From positions 1 to 6,786 of the forward strand of contig CAYLND010000191.1 in NCBI GenBank assembly GCA_964384905.1: DNA of 6,786 nt, read 5' to 3'. Made by a program: the position numbers and the translations under genes. Origin of the DNA: Gp22-AA3 sp964384905. Its GTDB lineage: Bacteria > Acidobacteriota > Polarisedimenticolia > Gp22-AA2. Shown piece after piece: positions 1 through 6,386 of this stretch; the stretch's first letter is position 1, and each line of letters opens with the position of its first letter. The notes below the pieces were generated by a model, which had not been told where the DNA came from, ran no database searches, and saw nothing but the letters and a program-made list of their open reading frames with translations.

Positions 1-1353
1 GACGGGCCGGTCGTGCCGGCGCTGGCCGCCGACGCGCGCATCGGCGATCCGGACGGCCAGCCGCTGCGCGGGCGGGCGGTCGTCTCCACACGCGAGACGG
101 AGCCCGTCACGCTGCGCGACGCCGGCCTCCCGGACGGATCGAGCGACTCCGTCGATTGCGGTCGGGGTCTGGCGCTCGAGGAGCGGCCGGGGGAGGGACT
201 GGTCTTCCTGAACGCCTCGGTGGGGGAGCCGACGCTCCTCGACGAGGATCTGTATCTCGCCTGCGACGACGGCCTGCAGGATTACGAGATCGCCGAAGGT
301 GCCTGCGGCAGCGACGGGCAGGTGTTCCGCTCCAGTCTCGTCCTGGTCGGCGTGCCGCTGCCGGCCGTGGCGTGCGTCCGGGCCGTGGAGGACCCCGGAC
401 GCCGATTTGGATTGATCGTCGAGACCATCGCGCCGGAGAGCGCCGATCTCGTGGCGGAGCAGGACGTCACACGCATCAAGAGGCTCTACTCCGGCTCGAT
501 CCTGCCGGATCCGATCGCGCTCGCGGAGCTCGTCCCGGCGGCTTCGGACGGCGGGAAGGAGATCACGCTGACGCTGTCGACGACCGACGGCGAGACTCCG
601 GAGGTGTTCGACCGGCGGGACGTCGTCTGGCGGAACGAGGCGTATCTCGTGCTCGCCCGTCCTCCGGTGGCATCGCGGCCGCCCGACCGCGTGGTCGAGT
701 GCGCCTCCGCCGCGGGGGCCGCCGTGACGCTCGACGGTGCCGGATCGACCGACCCCGGCGGCGGCGCTCTCGAGCATCGATGGATCCTGACGGACGGGCC
801 CGGCGCCCCGGTGACGCTGGCGTCGGTGGAGCGGGCCACGGTGACGCTGCCCCTGGGGCGCCACGCGCTCGTGCATCGAGTGCGCAACGCCGCCGGTCTC
901 GTCGACAGCGCGCCCTTCGCCGTGATCGTGGCCGACACCACGCCGCCCTCCGCGACCGCCACCGCCCGCCCCGGCGTCCTCTGGCCGCCGGATCACCGTC
1001 TGGTCCCCGTGCACGTCGATCTCGCGGCGTCCGACGCCTGCTCGACGGCTCTTACGGTGAGCCTCGTGGGCGCCGCCAGCAGCGAGGCCGACGACGCTCC
1101 CGGGAGCGGCGACGGTCACACGAAGGGGGACATCGAAGGCGCCGGCCCGGGGGACGATCGCGATCTGCTCCTGCGCGCCGAGCGCTCGAACGCCGGTCCC
1201 GGTCGCGTGTACACGCTGACCTACCGCGTGAGCGACGGCGCCGGCAACGGCCGCACCGTGGAGGTGCGCGTCACGGTTCCCCGCGACGCGGCGGACAGGC
1301 CGATCACGACCGGAGAGCGACGACACGCGGGCCATCATCGGCCGCGCTCATGA
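1..1353 (+). CDS. Secreted protein with PKD-like and 'LWPPDH' C-terminal modules (5'-truncated)
   Basis: The frame is open from the first base, so the true start lies left of the window. The GTG at 13 is only the first start-like codon. About 450 residues are visible (numbered here from the GTG at 13). Residues 1-215 form an unassigned, Cys-containing region. Residues about 217-307 look like a PKD/Ig-type beta-sandwich: 'PPVA', then 'VVEC', 'LDGAGSTDPGGG', an HRW core and 'LPLGRHALVHRV'. Residues about 310-424 start with 'DTTPPSATAT', carry LWPPDHR at 323-329, an Asp/Gly-rich stretch (355-383) and end with 'RVYTLTYRVSDGAGNG'. This PKD plus LWPP(N/D)H pairing is, to my knowledge, common in large exported proteins of Acidobacteriota, Myxococcota and relatives, where it is probably structural or adhesive. 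No membrane anchor, LPXTG or PEP-CTERM signal is seen at the C-terminus, which is basic and His-rich. No catalytic motif is visible. The substrate or partner is unknown. Confidence 0.85.
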   Translation, partial: DGPVVPALAADARIGDPDGQPLRGRAVVSTRETEPVTLRDAGLPDGSSDSVDCGRGLALEERPGEGLVFLNASVGEPTLLDEDLYLACDDGLQDYEIAEGACGSDGQVFRSSLVLVGVPLPAVACVRAVEDPGRRFGLIVETIAPESADLVAEQDVTRIKRLYSGSILPDPIALAELVPAASDGGKEITLTLSTTDGETPEVFDRRDVVWRNEAYLVLARPPVASRPPDRVVECASAAGAAVTLDGAGSTDPGGGALEHRWILTDGPGAPVTLASVERATVTLPLGRHALVHRVRNAAGLVDSAPFAVIVADTTPPSATATARPGVLWPPDHRLVPVHVDLAASDACSTALTVSLVGAASSEADDAPGSGDGHTKGDIEGAGPGDDRDLLLRAERSNAGPGRVYTLTYRVSDGAGNGRTVEVRVTVPRDAADRPITTGERRHAGHHRPRS

Positions 1354-1358
1354 GGTGA
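1352..1358 (+). promoter_or_regulatory. Ribosome binding site of the CMD-family gene, overlapping the upstream stop codon
   Basis: GAGGTGA matches seven bases of the AGGAGGTGA anti-SD complement and ends 3 nt before the ATG at 1362. Its first two bases are the last two of the TGA that ends the upstream gene. This fixes the ATG as the start and suggests translational coupling of the two genes. Confidence 0.75.
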
Positions 1359-1361
1359 CGG

Positions 1362-1679
1362 ATGCCCAAGGTGCCCGGCTGGTACAAGGATCAGAAGAAG
1401 AGGTACCCGGAGGTGTTCCGGGCCTACGAGGGTCTCGGCGAGGCCTGCCGGAAAGCCGGACCGCTCGATGGCAAGAGCGCGGCGCTCGTCAAGCTGGCGA
1501 TCGCGGTCGGCACGCGCCACGAGGGCGCGGTCCACTCGCACACGCGCCGATCGCTCGAGGCCGGCGCCAGCCTGGACGAGTGCCGGCACGTCGTCCTGCT
1601 GGCGCTGACCACGATCGGCTTCCCGGCGATGATGGCGGCGCTGTCGTGGGTCGAGGACGTCGCGAAGGAGGGTGCCTGA
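1362..1679 (+). CDS. Carboxymuconolactone decarboxylase (CMD)/AhpD-like fold protein without the CxxC pair
   Basis: A 105-residue protein, the usual length for a single-domain CMD/AhpD-like protein. The family core spans about residues 36-98: 'LVKLAIAVGTRHEGAVHSHTRRSLEAG' in two pieces, then 'VVLLALTTIGFPAMMAALSW'. In redox-active AhpD-type members the first helix pair carries C-x-x-C followed by His. Here the aligned positions are His53 and Ala56, with only His60 kept. The only cysteines are Cys29 and Cys74, outside the motif. Alkylhydroperoxidase-type thiol chemistry is therefore unlikely, and a decarboxylase-like or non-redox role is more plausible; the substrate cannot be told. It has no signal peptide, so it is cytoplasmic. 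It starts 8 bp after the upstream secreted-protein gene and probably shares its transcript, though no functional link is obvious. Confidence 0.85.
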   Translation: MPKVPGWYKDQKKRYPEVFRAYEGLGEACRKAGPLDGKSAALVKLAIAVGTRHEGAVHSHTRRSLEAGASLDECRHVVLLALTTIGFPAMMAALSWVEDVAKEGA

Positions 1680-1692
1680 ACGGGTCCGGAAC

Positions 1693-3744
1693 TCAGGGCT
1701 TCTTCAGCCACTGGTCCAGCCAGGCGATGACCGTGTCGTGCCACAGGATGCTGTTCTTCGCCTTCAGAACCCAGTGGTTCTCGTCGGGGAAGTAGAGCAG
1801 CTTCGACGGGACGCCGCGGCGCTGCAGAGCCGTGAAGACGGAGAACCCCTCGGTCTCAGGGAGCCGGAAGTCTTTCGCGCTGTGGATCACCAGCATCGGC
1901 GTCTTCCAGCGGTCGACATACAGCGCGGGCGACCATGTGTCGTGCGTGGTGCCCGCCTCCCACGGCAGACCGCCCTGCTCCCACTCCGGGAACCACAGCT
2001 CCTCGGTCGTGTAGTAGGAGGTGCGCGTGTCGAACTCCCCGTCGTGGCTGACCAGGCACTTGAACCGATCGGTGTGGCCGGCGATCCAGTTGATCATGTA
2101 GCCGCCGTAGGACGCCCCGAGCGCTCCCATGCGGTCCCGGTCGACGAACCCGTAGGTCGCCAGGACGTAGTCCAGGCCCTGCATGAGATCCTCGTACGGC
2201 GCGGCGCCCCAGTTCCTGCGGATCGCGTCGGTGAAGGCCTGCCCGAACCCGGTGCTTCCATGGAAATTGATCGCGACCGTGACGTAACCGGCGCCGGCGT
2301 AAGCCTGCGGATTCCAGCGGTAGTGGAAGTGATCCTCCCACGATCCCTGCGGTCCGCCGTGCACCAGGAACGCCAGAGGGTACCGGCGTCCTTCCTGGAA
2401 ATCGACCGGCCGCAGGATCCAGCCGTGCACCTTCTCGTTCAGCGCGCCCTTGAACCAGAACTCCTCCGGTCGGCTGATCGAGATCGTCTCGAGACGCGCG
2501 GCATTCACGCGCGTCAGCGCGCGCGCGTCCGAGCCGTCGAGGCGACAGGTGACGATCTCGGTCGGAGAGGTGAGCGAATCCTGGCCGAACACCAGCCGGC
2601 CGCGCGACGTCACCGCCAGATCGGAGTTGTAATGATCGCCGACCACGACGGTCGCGCCGCCGCCGGCCGGATCGACCGCGAAGATCTTCCGGCGGGCCCC
2701 CTCCTCCGCCGTGACCAACAGCCGCCTGCCGTCGGGCGACCAGGCGACCGATTCGGCCGAGCGGTCCCAGGCCTCGGTCAGAGCGCGGCTCGTCCCCGTG
2801 GCGAGGTCGTACAGCATCACCCGCTGGCGATCCGCCTCGTACCCCGGGCGGGTCATCGCCAGGTAGGCGATCCGCTTGCCGTCCGGCGAGAACGCCGGCT
2901 GCGTGTCGACGGCCTTGTTGGCGCAGGTGAGGCAGCGGTACCCGCCTCCATCGGCCGCGGCGAGATAGACGTTGTCGTCGGTCGACCAGGCCTCGTCCCC
3001 GGTCATCTTGGACGTGAACGCGATCGACCGGCCGTCGGGGGACCAGGCGAACTCCTCGGCTCCGCCGAACGGCTTCGTCGGCGCGTCGGCGTCCGCCCCC
3101 TTCAGGATGTCGATCGGGTCGCCACCCTTGAGCGGCCAGACGAAGAGATGGCTCCGCCGCCCCTCGTTCCAGGAGTCCCAGTGGCGGATCATCAGCCGGG
3201 AGTACAGGCGTGCCTTCACCGGGTCGTCGGCCTTCTCCTTGTCGCGCTTCGCCGTGCAGGCCAGATCCGGACAGTCCGGATAGACCTCCGCGGAGAACGC
3301 CAGCCGCTTCCCGTCCGGCGACCACTGCACGTTGTCCACGTCCACCGGCAGGTCGGTGAGCCGCCGCGCCTCCCCCCCGGAGGGATCGATGGCCCAGATC
3401 TGCGACGACCCGCTGCGATCGGAGACGAACGCGATCGACGCGCCGTCCGGCGACCAGCGCGGCGAGGTGTCCGACGCCGGCGCGCTCGTGAGGCGCCGCG
3501 GCTCGCCGCCGTCGATCGACACGATCCAGAGGCTCGTGGTGTTCTTGTTCGCCGCCGCGTCGTACACCCTCCGCGTGAACACGACCCGGCTGCCGTCCGG
3601 CGACGGCTGCGGCGAGGCGAGGCGCTCCATCGCGACCATGTCGCGCACCGAGAACGGATGCTTCTGCAGGTCGGCGCGCCCGGCGGCGAAGGCCGTCGTC
3701 GCCGAGAGGACGCACCCCGGAAGGAAAAGGACGGACGATTTCAT
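1693..3744 (-). CDS. Secreted S9 family peptidase (prolyl oligopeptidase superfamily, dipeptidyl-peptidase 5-like)
   Basis: A 683-residue serine peptidase, about the usual length for DPP5/S9C enzymes. Residues 1-20 are a Sec signal peptide with a likely cut after Ala18-Phe-Ala20. The LPGC at 8-11 resembles a lipobox but has Pro at -2, so lipidation is doubtful. Residues about 40-400 form a beta-propeller with six PD40-type '(W/F)SPDG' blades. Residues about 440-683 are the alpha/beta-hydrolase domain: HGGPQ oxyanion loop at 462-466, nucleophile Ser545 in GASYGG, probable Asp625 in KDFRLP and His657 in ENHW. The 'HYRWNPQAYAGAGY' region and 'SHDGEFDTR' are typical of DPP5-like enzymes, which release dipeptides from oligopeptides in the periplasm. 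Cysteine pairs 158/163 and 271/274 could form disulfides. The ATG at 3744 is supported by a good SD and the signal peptide. It is transcribed away from the small membrane protein gene and converges with the CMD gene. The exact cleavage preference cannot be read from sequence. Confidence 0.93.
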   Translation of the reverse strand: MKSSVLFLPGCVLSATTAFAAGRADLQKHPFSVRDMVAMERLASPQPSPDGSRVVFTRRVYDAAANKNTTSLWIVSIDGGEPRRLTSAPASDTSPRWSPDGASIAFVSDRSGSSQIWAIDPSGGEARRLTDLPVDVDNVQWSPDGKRLAFSAEVYPDCPDLACTAKRDKEKADDPVKARLYSRLMIRHWDSWNEGRRSHLFVWPLKGGDPIDILKGADADAPTKPFGGAEEFAWSPDGRSIAFTSKMTGDEAWSTDDNVYLAAADGGGYRCLTCANKAVDTQPAFSPDGKRIAYLAMTRPGYEADRQRVMLYDLATGTSRALTEAWDRSAESVAWSPDGRRLLVTAEEGARRKIFAVDPAGGGATVVVGDHYNSDLAVTSRGRLVFGQDSLTSPTEIVTCRLDGSDARALTRVNAARLETISISRPEEFWFKGALNEKVHGWILRPVDFQEGRRYPLAFLVHGGPQGSWEDHFHYRWNPQAYAGAGYVTVAINFHGSTGFGQAFTDAIRRNWGAAPYEDLMQGLDYVLATYGFVDRDRMGALGASYGGYMINWIAGHTDRFKCLVSHDGEFDTRTSYYTTEELWFPEWEQGGLPWEAGTTHDTWSPALYVDRWKTPMLVIHSAKDFRLPETEGFSVFTALQRRGVPSKLLYFPDENHWVLKAKNSILWHDTVIAWLDQWLKKP
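2728..3606 (-). repeat. Six beta-propeller blade (PD40, 'SPDG') motifs within the S9 peptidase
   Basis: On the plus strand the reverse complement of the blade motif recurs at 2728-2742, 2878-2892, 3031-3045, 3310-3324, 3442-3456 and 3592-3606. These encode SPDG preceded by Trp (four copies), Phe (one) or Pro (one). The spacing is irregular, as expected for propeller blades with insertions. This is a protein-level repeat and not a DNA tandem array. Confidence 0.85.
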
Positions 3745-3750
3745 CGAGGA

Positions 3751-3756
3751 CCTCCC
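3751..3756 (-). promoter_or_regulatory. Ribosome binding site of the S9 peptidase gene
   Basis: On the minus strand GGGAGG lies 6 nt before the ATG at 3744. It supports this start over any internal Met, in agreement with the signal peptide that begins there. Confidence 0.7.
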
Positions 3757-3789
3757 GCAGATGACGGTTCCTGGCTTCGGAGCGCCGCC

Positions 3790-3818
3790 GTTTTATCTCC
3801 GCCCGCCCGGCAAGTCAA
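3790..3818 (-). promoter_or_regulatory. Probable sigma-70-type promoter of the S9 peptidase gene
   Basis: On the minus strand TTGACT (3813-3818, five of six to the -35 consensus) is followed after 17 nt by TAAAAC (3790-3795, four of six to the -10 consensus). An overlapping GATAAA gives an alternative -10 at 15-nt spacing. It is the only AT-rich patch in this GC-rich spacer. It would give a leader of roughly 40 nt containing the SD. Confidence 0.55.
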
Positions 3819-3825
3819 GCGGCCC

Positions 3826-3945
3826 CTTCGATTGACACGGCGGCGAAGCGGCCGCTAGAATCCGCGGCAGTCGGTGTCCTGCTCGCGATCTCGAGAACTC
3901 AGACGCTCGGAACGCTCTTCGATCGGGCCCCAAGCGGTCTTCGAT
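3826..3945 (+). repeat. Three direct copies of CTTCGAT in the divergent intergenic region
   Basis: The heptamer CTTCGAT occurs at 3826-3832, 3917-3923 and 3939-3945. The last two extend to the octamer TCTTCGAT and start 22 bp apart, about two helical turns. The first abuts and overlaps by one base the TTGACA -35 box. The second lies in the predicted leader of the membrane protein gene and the third just before its SD. Whether a protein binds them is unknown; chance is possible. Confidence 0.35.
3832..3861 (+). promoter_or_regulatory. Sigma-70-type promoter of the small membrane protein gene
   Basis: A perfect -35 TTGACA (3832-3837) is followed after 18 nt by TAGAAT (3856-3861), five of six to the -10 consensus. 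Transcription would start near 3868, giving a leader of about 90 nt before the ATG at 3957. The match is unusually strong for DNA of this GC content. Its -35 box lies only 13 bp from the -35 box of the oppositely directed S9 promoter. Confidence 0.65.
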
Positions 3946-3956
3946 GGAGGGAACGC

Positions 3957-4376
3957 ATGGCCGTCAACGCGAAGCGAGTCCTGATCGGCGCCCTGGTCGG
4001 CGGCTTGGTGTGGAACGTCTGGAGCATCGTGGTCAACAAGGTCCTGCTGGGCGAGCGCTATGAGAGGGCGATCACCGCGGGGCTGTTCCAGGAGCAGCCG
4101 CGTCTCCCGTTCGTGCCGTTGTGGATCGTCACGCTGTTCGTCCTGTCCTGGATCATCGCGTCGATGTATGCCGCGGTGAGGGCCGCGTGGGGGCCCGGGC
4201 CGATGACCGCCTTGAAGCTCGGCATCCTGGCCGGATTCGCGATCGGGGTCCCCGTCAACCTGTCGATGGCTGCGTGGGCGATGTTCGGGAGGATTTTTCC
4301 GTTCTGCTGGGCGCTGGACCTGGGTCTCGGCTCGGTGTTCGCCGCCCTGATCGCGGGCTGGCTGTATCGGGATTGA
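3957..4376 (+). CDS. Small four-helix integral membrane protein of unknown function
   Basis: A 139-residue protein with four hydrophobic segments at about residues 7-31, 51-75, 84-108 and 113-136. The first contains a GALVGG small-residue motif followed by VWNVWS. A short polar loop (32-50, with 'GERYERA' and 'FQEQPRLP') separates helices 1 and 2. By the positive-inside rule (Lys6 and Arg7 at the start, Arg74 and Lys87 between helices 2 and 3, Arg138 at the end) both termini are probably cytoplasmic. No catalytic, transport or binding motif is recognised, and I cannot assign it to a named family. The start is supported by GGAGG at 3946-3950, 6 nt before the ATG, and by the strong promoter upstream. 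It converges on the subtilase gene with a 7-bp gap. A function linked to either neighbouring protease is conceivable but not shown. Confidence 0.8.
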   Translation: MAVNAKRVLIGALVGGLVWNVWSIVVNKVLLGERYERAITAGLFQEQPRLPFVPLWIVTLFVLSWIIASMYAAVRAAWGPGPMTALKLGILAGFAIGVPVNLSMAAWAMFGRIFPFCWALDLGLGSVFAALIAGWLYRD

Positions 4377-4383
4377 CCGCGGA

Positions 4384-6198
4384 CTACTTCCGGTTGCCCG
4401 GGTCGCCGCCCCAGATCGCGCCGTCGGGGTCGACCGTTCCGCTGGTCGAATCGAGCGATGATCGCCCGCCGCCCCAGATCGCTCCCGAGCCCGCGACCGC
4501 GGGATTGTCGATGGTCGACTTCGCGCCGCCCGTGCCGCCCCAGATCGCGCCGCTGCCGTAGGTGATCGCCGGCGGCACCGGGGTGAGGGAGATGCCGGCC
4601 GCGCTGCCCTTGCCGCCTCCCCAGATGGCGCCCTGCGTCCAGCTCGAGCCCCAGAGCTGGGCAGTGTCCTGGAGATAGATGAAGCCGTCACCGGCCGCCA
4701 TGGCGAGCGGGGAGGACGCGCTCGAGGCGTACCCCGTGGCGTTCACCGAGCCGTAGGCGTCGAGGGTCCCGGCGCCGGTCTCGAACACCAGACGCGTGTC
4801 CTTCACGGCCGATTTCATCAGCCGCGCCTTGACCGTGGCGGGATTGAGAGTCGGGTCCTTCTGCAGCATCAGGGCGGCGGCGCCCGCCACCATCGGCGCC
4901 GCCATCGACGTCCCCGACAGCGAGTAGTACTCTCCGTCCTGGGTGGCGTGGGCGGGGTCGTTCTTGTAGTCGCCGATCTGCAGCGTCAGCTCGTGATGCT
5001 GCGTGTCGAGCCACGACGCGACGGCGCGCGCCGAGACGATCCAGGTCCCCGGCGCGACCAGATCGGGCTTGACGACGAAATCGATCAGGGACGGGCCGCG
5101 GCTCGAGTACCAGGCCAGGACGTCATCGGTCAGGGGTACGGTGTTCCGATCGTCCATCGCGCCCACCGTGACGGCGTCGGGCGAGTTGCCCGGGCTGGTG
5201 ATCGTCCCGTACCCGGTGCCGACGCCACCGTCGTTCCCGGCGGCGACCACCACCACGATCCCCTTGCGCACCGCGGCGGCCACCGCCCGGCAGAGCGGAT
5301 CGGTGCGGTAGGACTCGTACACCGGGTGACCGAGCGACAGGTTCAGGACGCGGATGTTGTAGTAGCGGGCGTTCTTCACCGTCCAGTCGATGCCGCTGAT
5401 GATGTCCGACGTGTAGCCGGTGCCGTCCGGGGACAGGGCGCGGATCGACAGGAGCTGCGCGTCCGGCGCGAGACCGCGGAAGGTGCGGAACGACAGGCTG
5501 TCGCTCGAGGCGGAGCCGTTGCCGTACAGGATCCCGGCCACGTGCGTTCCGTGACCGTAATAATCCGCCAGACCGGTCTCGTGCCCGACGATCTCGACCT
5601 CGACGACCTGCTTGGCGCCCACCGGCCGCTTGAAGTCCGGATGGAGCTGCACGCCGGTGTCGATCAGGGCGATGCCCACCCCACGGCCGGTCAGACCGGT
5701 GCCCCACGCCCCCGCCATCGACGCCGCGCGGTCGGCGCGAACCGCCCGATAGGCCACGTCCATGTGGGCCTTCACCGGCGAGTCCAGCGAGACGCGCTCG
5801 ACGTTCGCATCGCTTGCGATCTGGAGCAGCGAACCCGCCGGCACGGTCGCGGCATAGCCGGGGATGGCGGTGTAGGTCGTCTTGAGCAGCCCGCCGAGGA
5901 GCGGCAGCAGGTTGAGCTCGCCCGAAGTGGGCGCGCTGTAGGTCTGGACGATGACGCCGACCTGCTGGTCGGGGGGGCCGCTCACGAGCGTCGTCAGATC
6001 ACCGGACAGCTTCGCCAGAAGACCGGTCACCGAGCCCAGGAGCGGATCGACGGGCGAGAGCAGCTGCTGGGTCGTCGTGGTCAGCGGATCGAGCAGCGCG
6101 AGCTGGGCCTGCGCCGGCTGACTGAACAGGAGCGCCAGGATCAATGCGATGGCGCTTGCGGCGGTCGGTTTGCTGAGTGTGCGGCGCCGGGGTGTCAT
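4384..6198 (-). CDS. Secreted subtilisin-like serine protease (S8) with a GAIWGG-repeat C-terminal tail
   Basis: A 604-residue exported endopeptidase. Residues 1-31 form a signal peptide: basic start (RRR), hydrophobic core, likely cut after Ala29-Gln-Ala31. An RRTLSK stretch weakly resembles a Tat motif, but Sec is more likely. Residues about 79-146 look like an I9-type inhibitory propeptide ('VGVIVQTYSAP', ending 'VERVSLDSPVKAH'). The S8 domain spans about 165-485: Asp180 in ALIDTG, His216 in YGHGTHVAG, oxyanion Asn322 in AAGNDGG and nucleophile Ser431 in SGTSMAAP, so it should be active. The tail (about 500-604) carries four GAIWGG motifs and no recognised anchor or sorting signal. The ATG at 6198 is the earliest possible start because an in-frame TGA sits two codons upstream, and the next Met is residue 146, beyond the signal peptide. 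No clear SD is present. It follows the NADH dehydrogenase gene after 287 bp, so it is probably a separate transcription unit. Confidence 0.93.
   Translation of the reverse strand: MTPRRRTLSKPTAASAIALILALLFSQPAQAQLALLDPLTTTTQQLLSPVDPLLGSVTGLLAKLSGDLTTLVSGPPDQQVGVIVQTYSAPTSGELNLLPLLGGLLKTTYTAIPGYAATVPAGSLLQIASDANVERVSLDSPVKAHMDVAYRAVRADRAASMAGAWGTGLTGRGVGIALIDTGVQLHPDFKRPVGAKQVVEVEIVGHETGLADYYGHGTHVAGILYGNGSASSDSLSFRTFRGLAPDAQLLSIRALSPDGTGYTSDIISGIDWTVKNARYYNIRVLNLSLGHPVYESYRTDPLCRAVAAAVRKGIVVVVAAGNDGGVGTGYGTITSPGNSPDAVTVGAMDDRNTVPLTDDVLAWYSSRGPSLIDFVVKPDLVAPGTWIVSARAVASWLDTQHHELTLQIGDYKNDPAHATQDGEYYSLSGTSMAAPMVAGAAALMLQKDPTLNPATVKARLMKSAVKDTRLVFETGAGTLDAYGSVNATGYASSASSPLAMAAGDGFIYLQDTAQLWGSSWTQGAIWGGGKGSAAGISLTPVPPAITYGSGAIWGGTGGAKSTIDNPAVAGSGAIWGGGRSSLDSTSGTVDPDGAIWGGDPGNRK
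4405..4632 (-). repeat. Four GAIWGG-encoding 18-bp repeats in the subtilase tail
   Basis: Copies lie at 4405-4422, 4468-4485, 4534-4551 and 4615-4632 (residues 593-598, 572-577, 550-555 and 523-528), so successive motifs start 27, 22 and 21 residues apart. Two copies are identical in DNA (GGCGCGATCTGGGGCGGC), one differs at one base and one at two. All differences are synonymous third positions, so the peptide is kept while the DNA drifts. A degenerate unit, LWGSSW (515-520), precedes the first. The linkers are rich in Gly, Ser, Ala and Thr and are not alike. Confidence 0.85.
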
Positions 6199-6213
6199 GC
6201 GTCACACTCGAGA

Positions 6214-6229
6214 AGCAAGAGCGCTGCCA
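6214..6229 (-). promoter_or_regulatory. Candidate sigma-54 (-24/-12) promoter of the subtilase gene
   Basis: On the minus strand TGGCAGC-GCTC-TTGCT matches the sigma-54 consensus TGGCACG-N4-TTGCW at 10 of 12 positions. It has the essential GG and GC with the required 10 nt between them. Transcription would start near 6203, leaving only about five bases before the ATG at 6198, which agrees with the missing SD. No sigma-70-like promoter was found in the same spacer. The match could still be chance in GC-rich DNA, and such a short leader is unusual for this promoter class. Confidence 0.4.
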
Positions 6230-6306
6230 GAGGCGGAACTTGCGAGAAATGGTTCCAAGCGCCCGGGGCACAAGGGGTTCACACGCGGTCACGGGAACGT
6301 CAGAGG

Positions 6307-6323
6307 AGACGCCGGAAGCGTCT
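6307..6323. repeat. Inverted repeat AGACGC-N5-GCGTCT upstream of the subtilase
   Basis: A perfect 6-bp inverted repeat with a 5-nt centre, about 110 bp upstream of the subtilase start. No T-run follows on either strand, so it is not an intrinsic terminator. It could be a binding site for an activator, part of an RNA leader if transcription starts farther upstream, or a GC-rich coincidence. Confidence 0.35.
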
Positions 6324-6341
6324 TCGTGTCGGGCTTTGGGA

Positions 6342-6356
6342 CGAGGGGCGCCCTCG
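6342..6356. repeat. Inverted repeat CGAGGG-GCG-CCCTCG
   Basis: A perfect 6-bp inverted repeat with a 3-nt centre. As RNA it would make a very stable hairpin. It lacks a following T-run, so it is at best a partial terminator for the NADH dehydrogenase transcript. An operator role is equally possible. Confidence 0.4.
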
Positions 6357-6386
6357 GGACCCGGTCGCCCGCCCTCTAAACCGCCT

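Noticed and set aside
156..1358. A 400-codon Arg-rich frame overlapping the PKD-like protein
   Set aside because: It is the +2 frame of a GC-rich gene and is almost all Arg, Gly, Ala and Ser. The frame with PKD and LWPPDH motifs is the real one.
3751..3777. Lipoprotein signal in the S9 peptidase (LPGC at residues 8-11; the span given is only the adjacent upstream region on the minus strand)
   Set aside because: Pro at -2 and a very short preceding hydrophobic stretch do not fit a lipobox, while an Ala-Phe-Ala site at 18-20 fits ordinary signal peptidase cleavage.
1672..3858. A 728-codon open frame on the plus strand covering the whole S9 peptidase gene
   Set aside because: It is an Arg/Pro/Val-rich antisense shadow typical of GC-rich genes, with no domain or SD. 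The minus-strand frame has a signal peptide, six propeller motifs and a complete catalytic triad.
4405..4632. Possible CRISPR-like or tandem DNA array because of the recurring 18-bp unit
   Set aside because: The units lie in frame inside the subtilase gene and differ only at synonymous positions, and the spacers encode Gly/Ser-rich linkers of unequal length. They are protein motifs.
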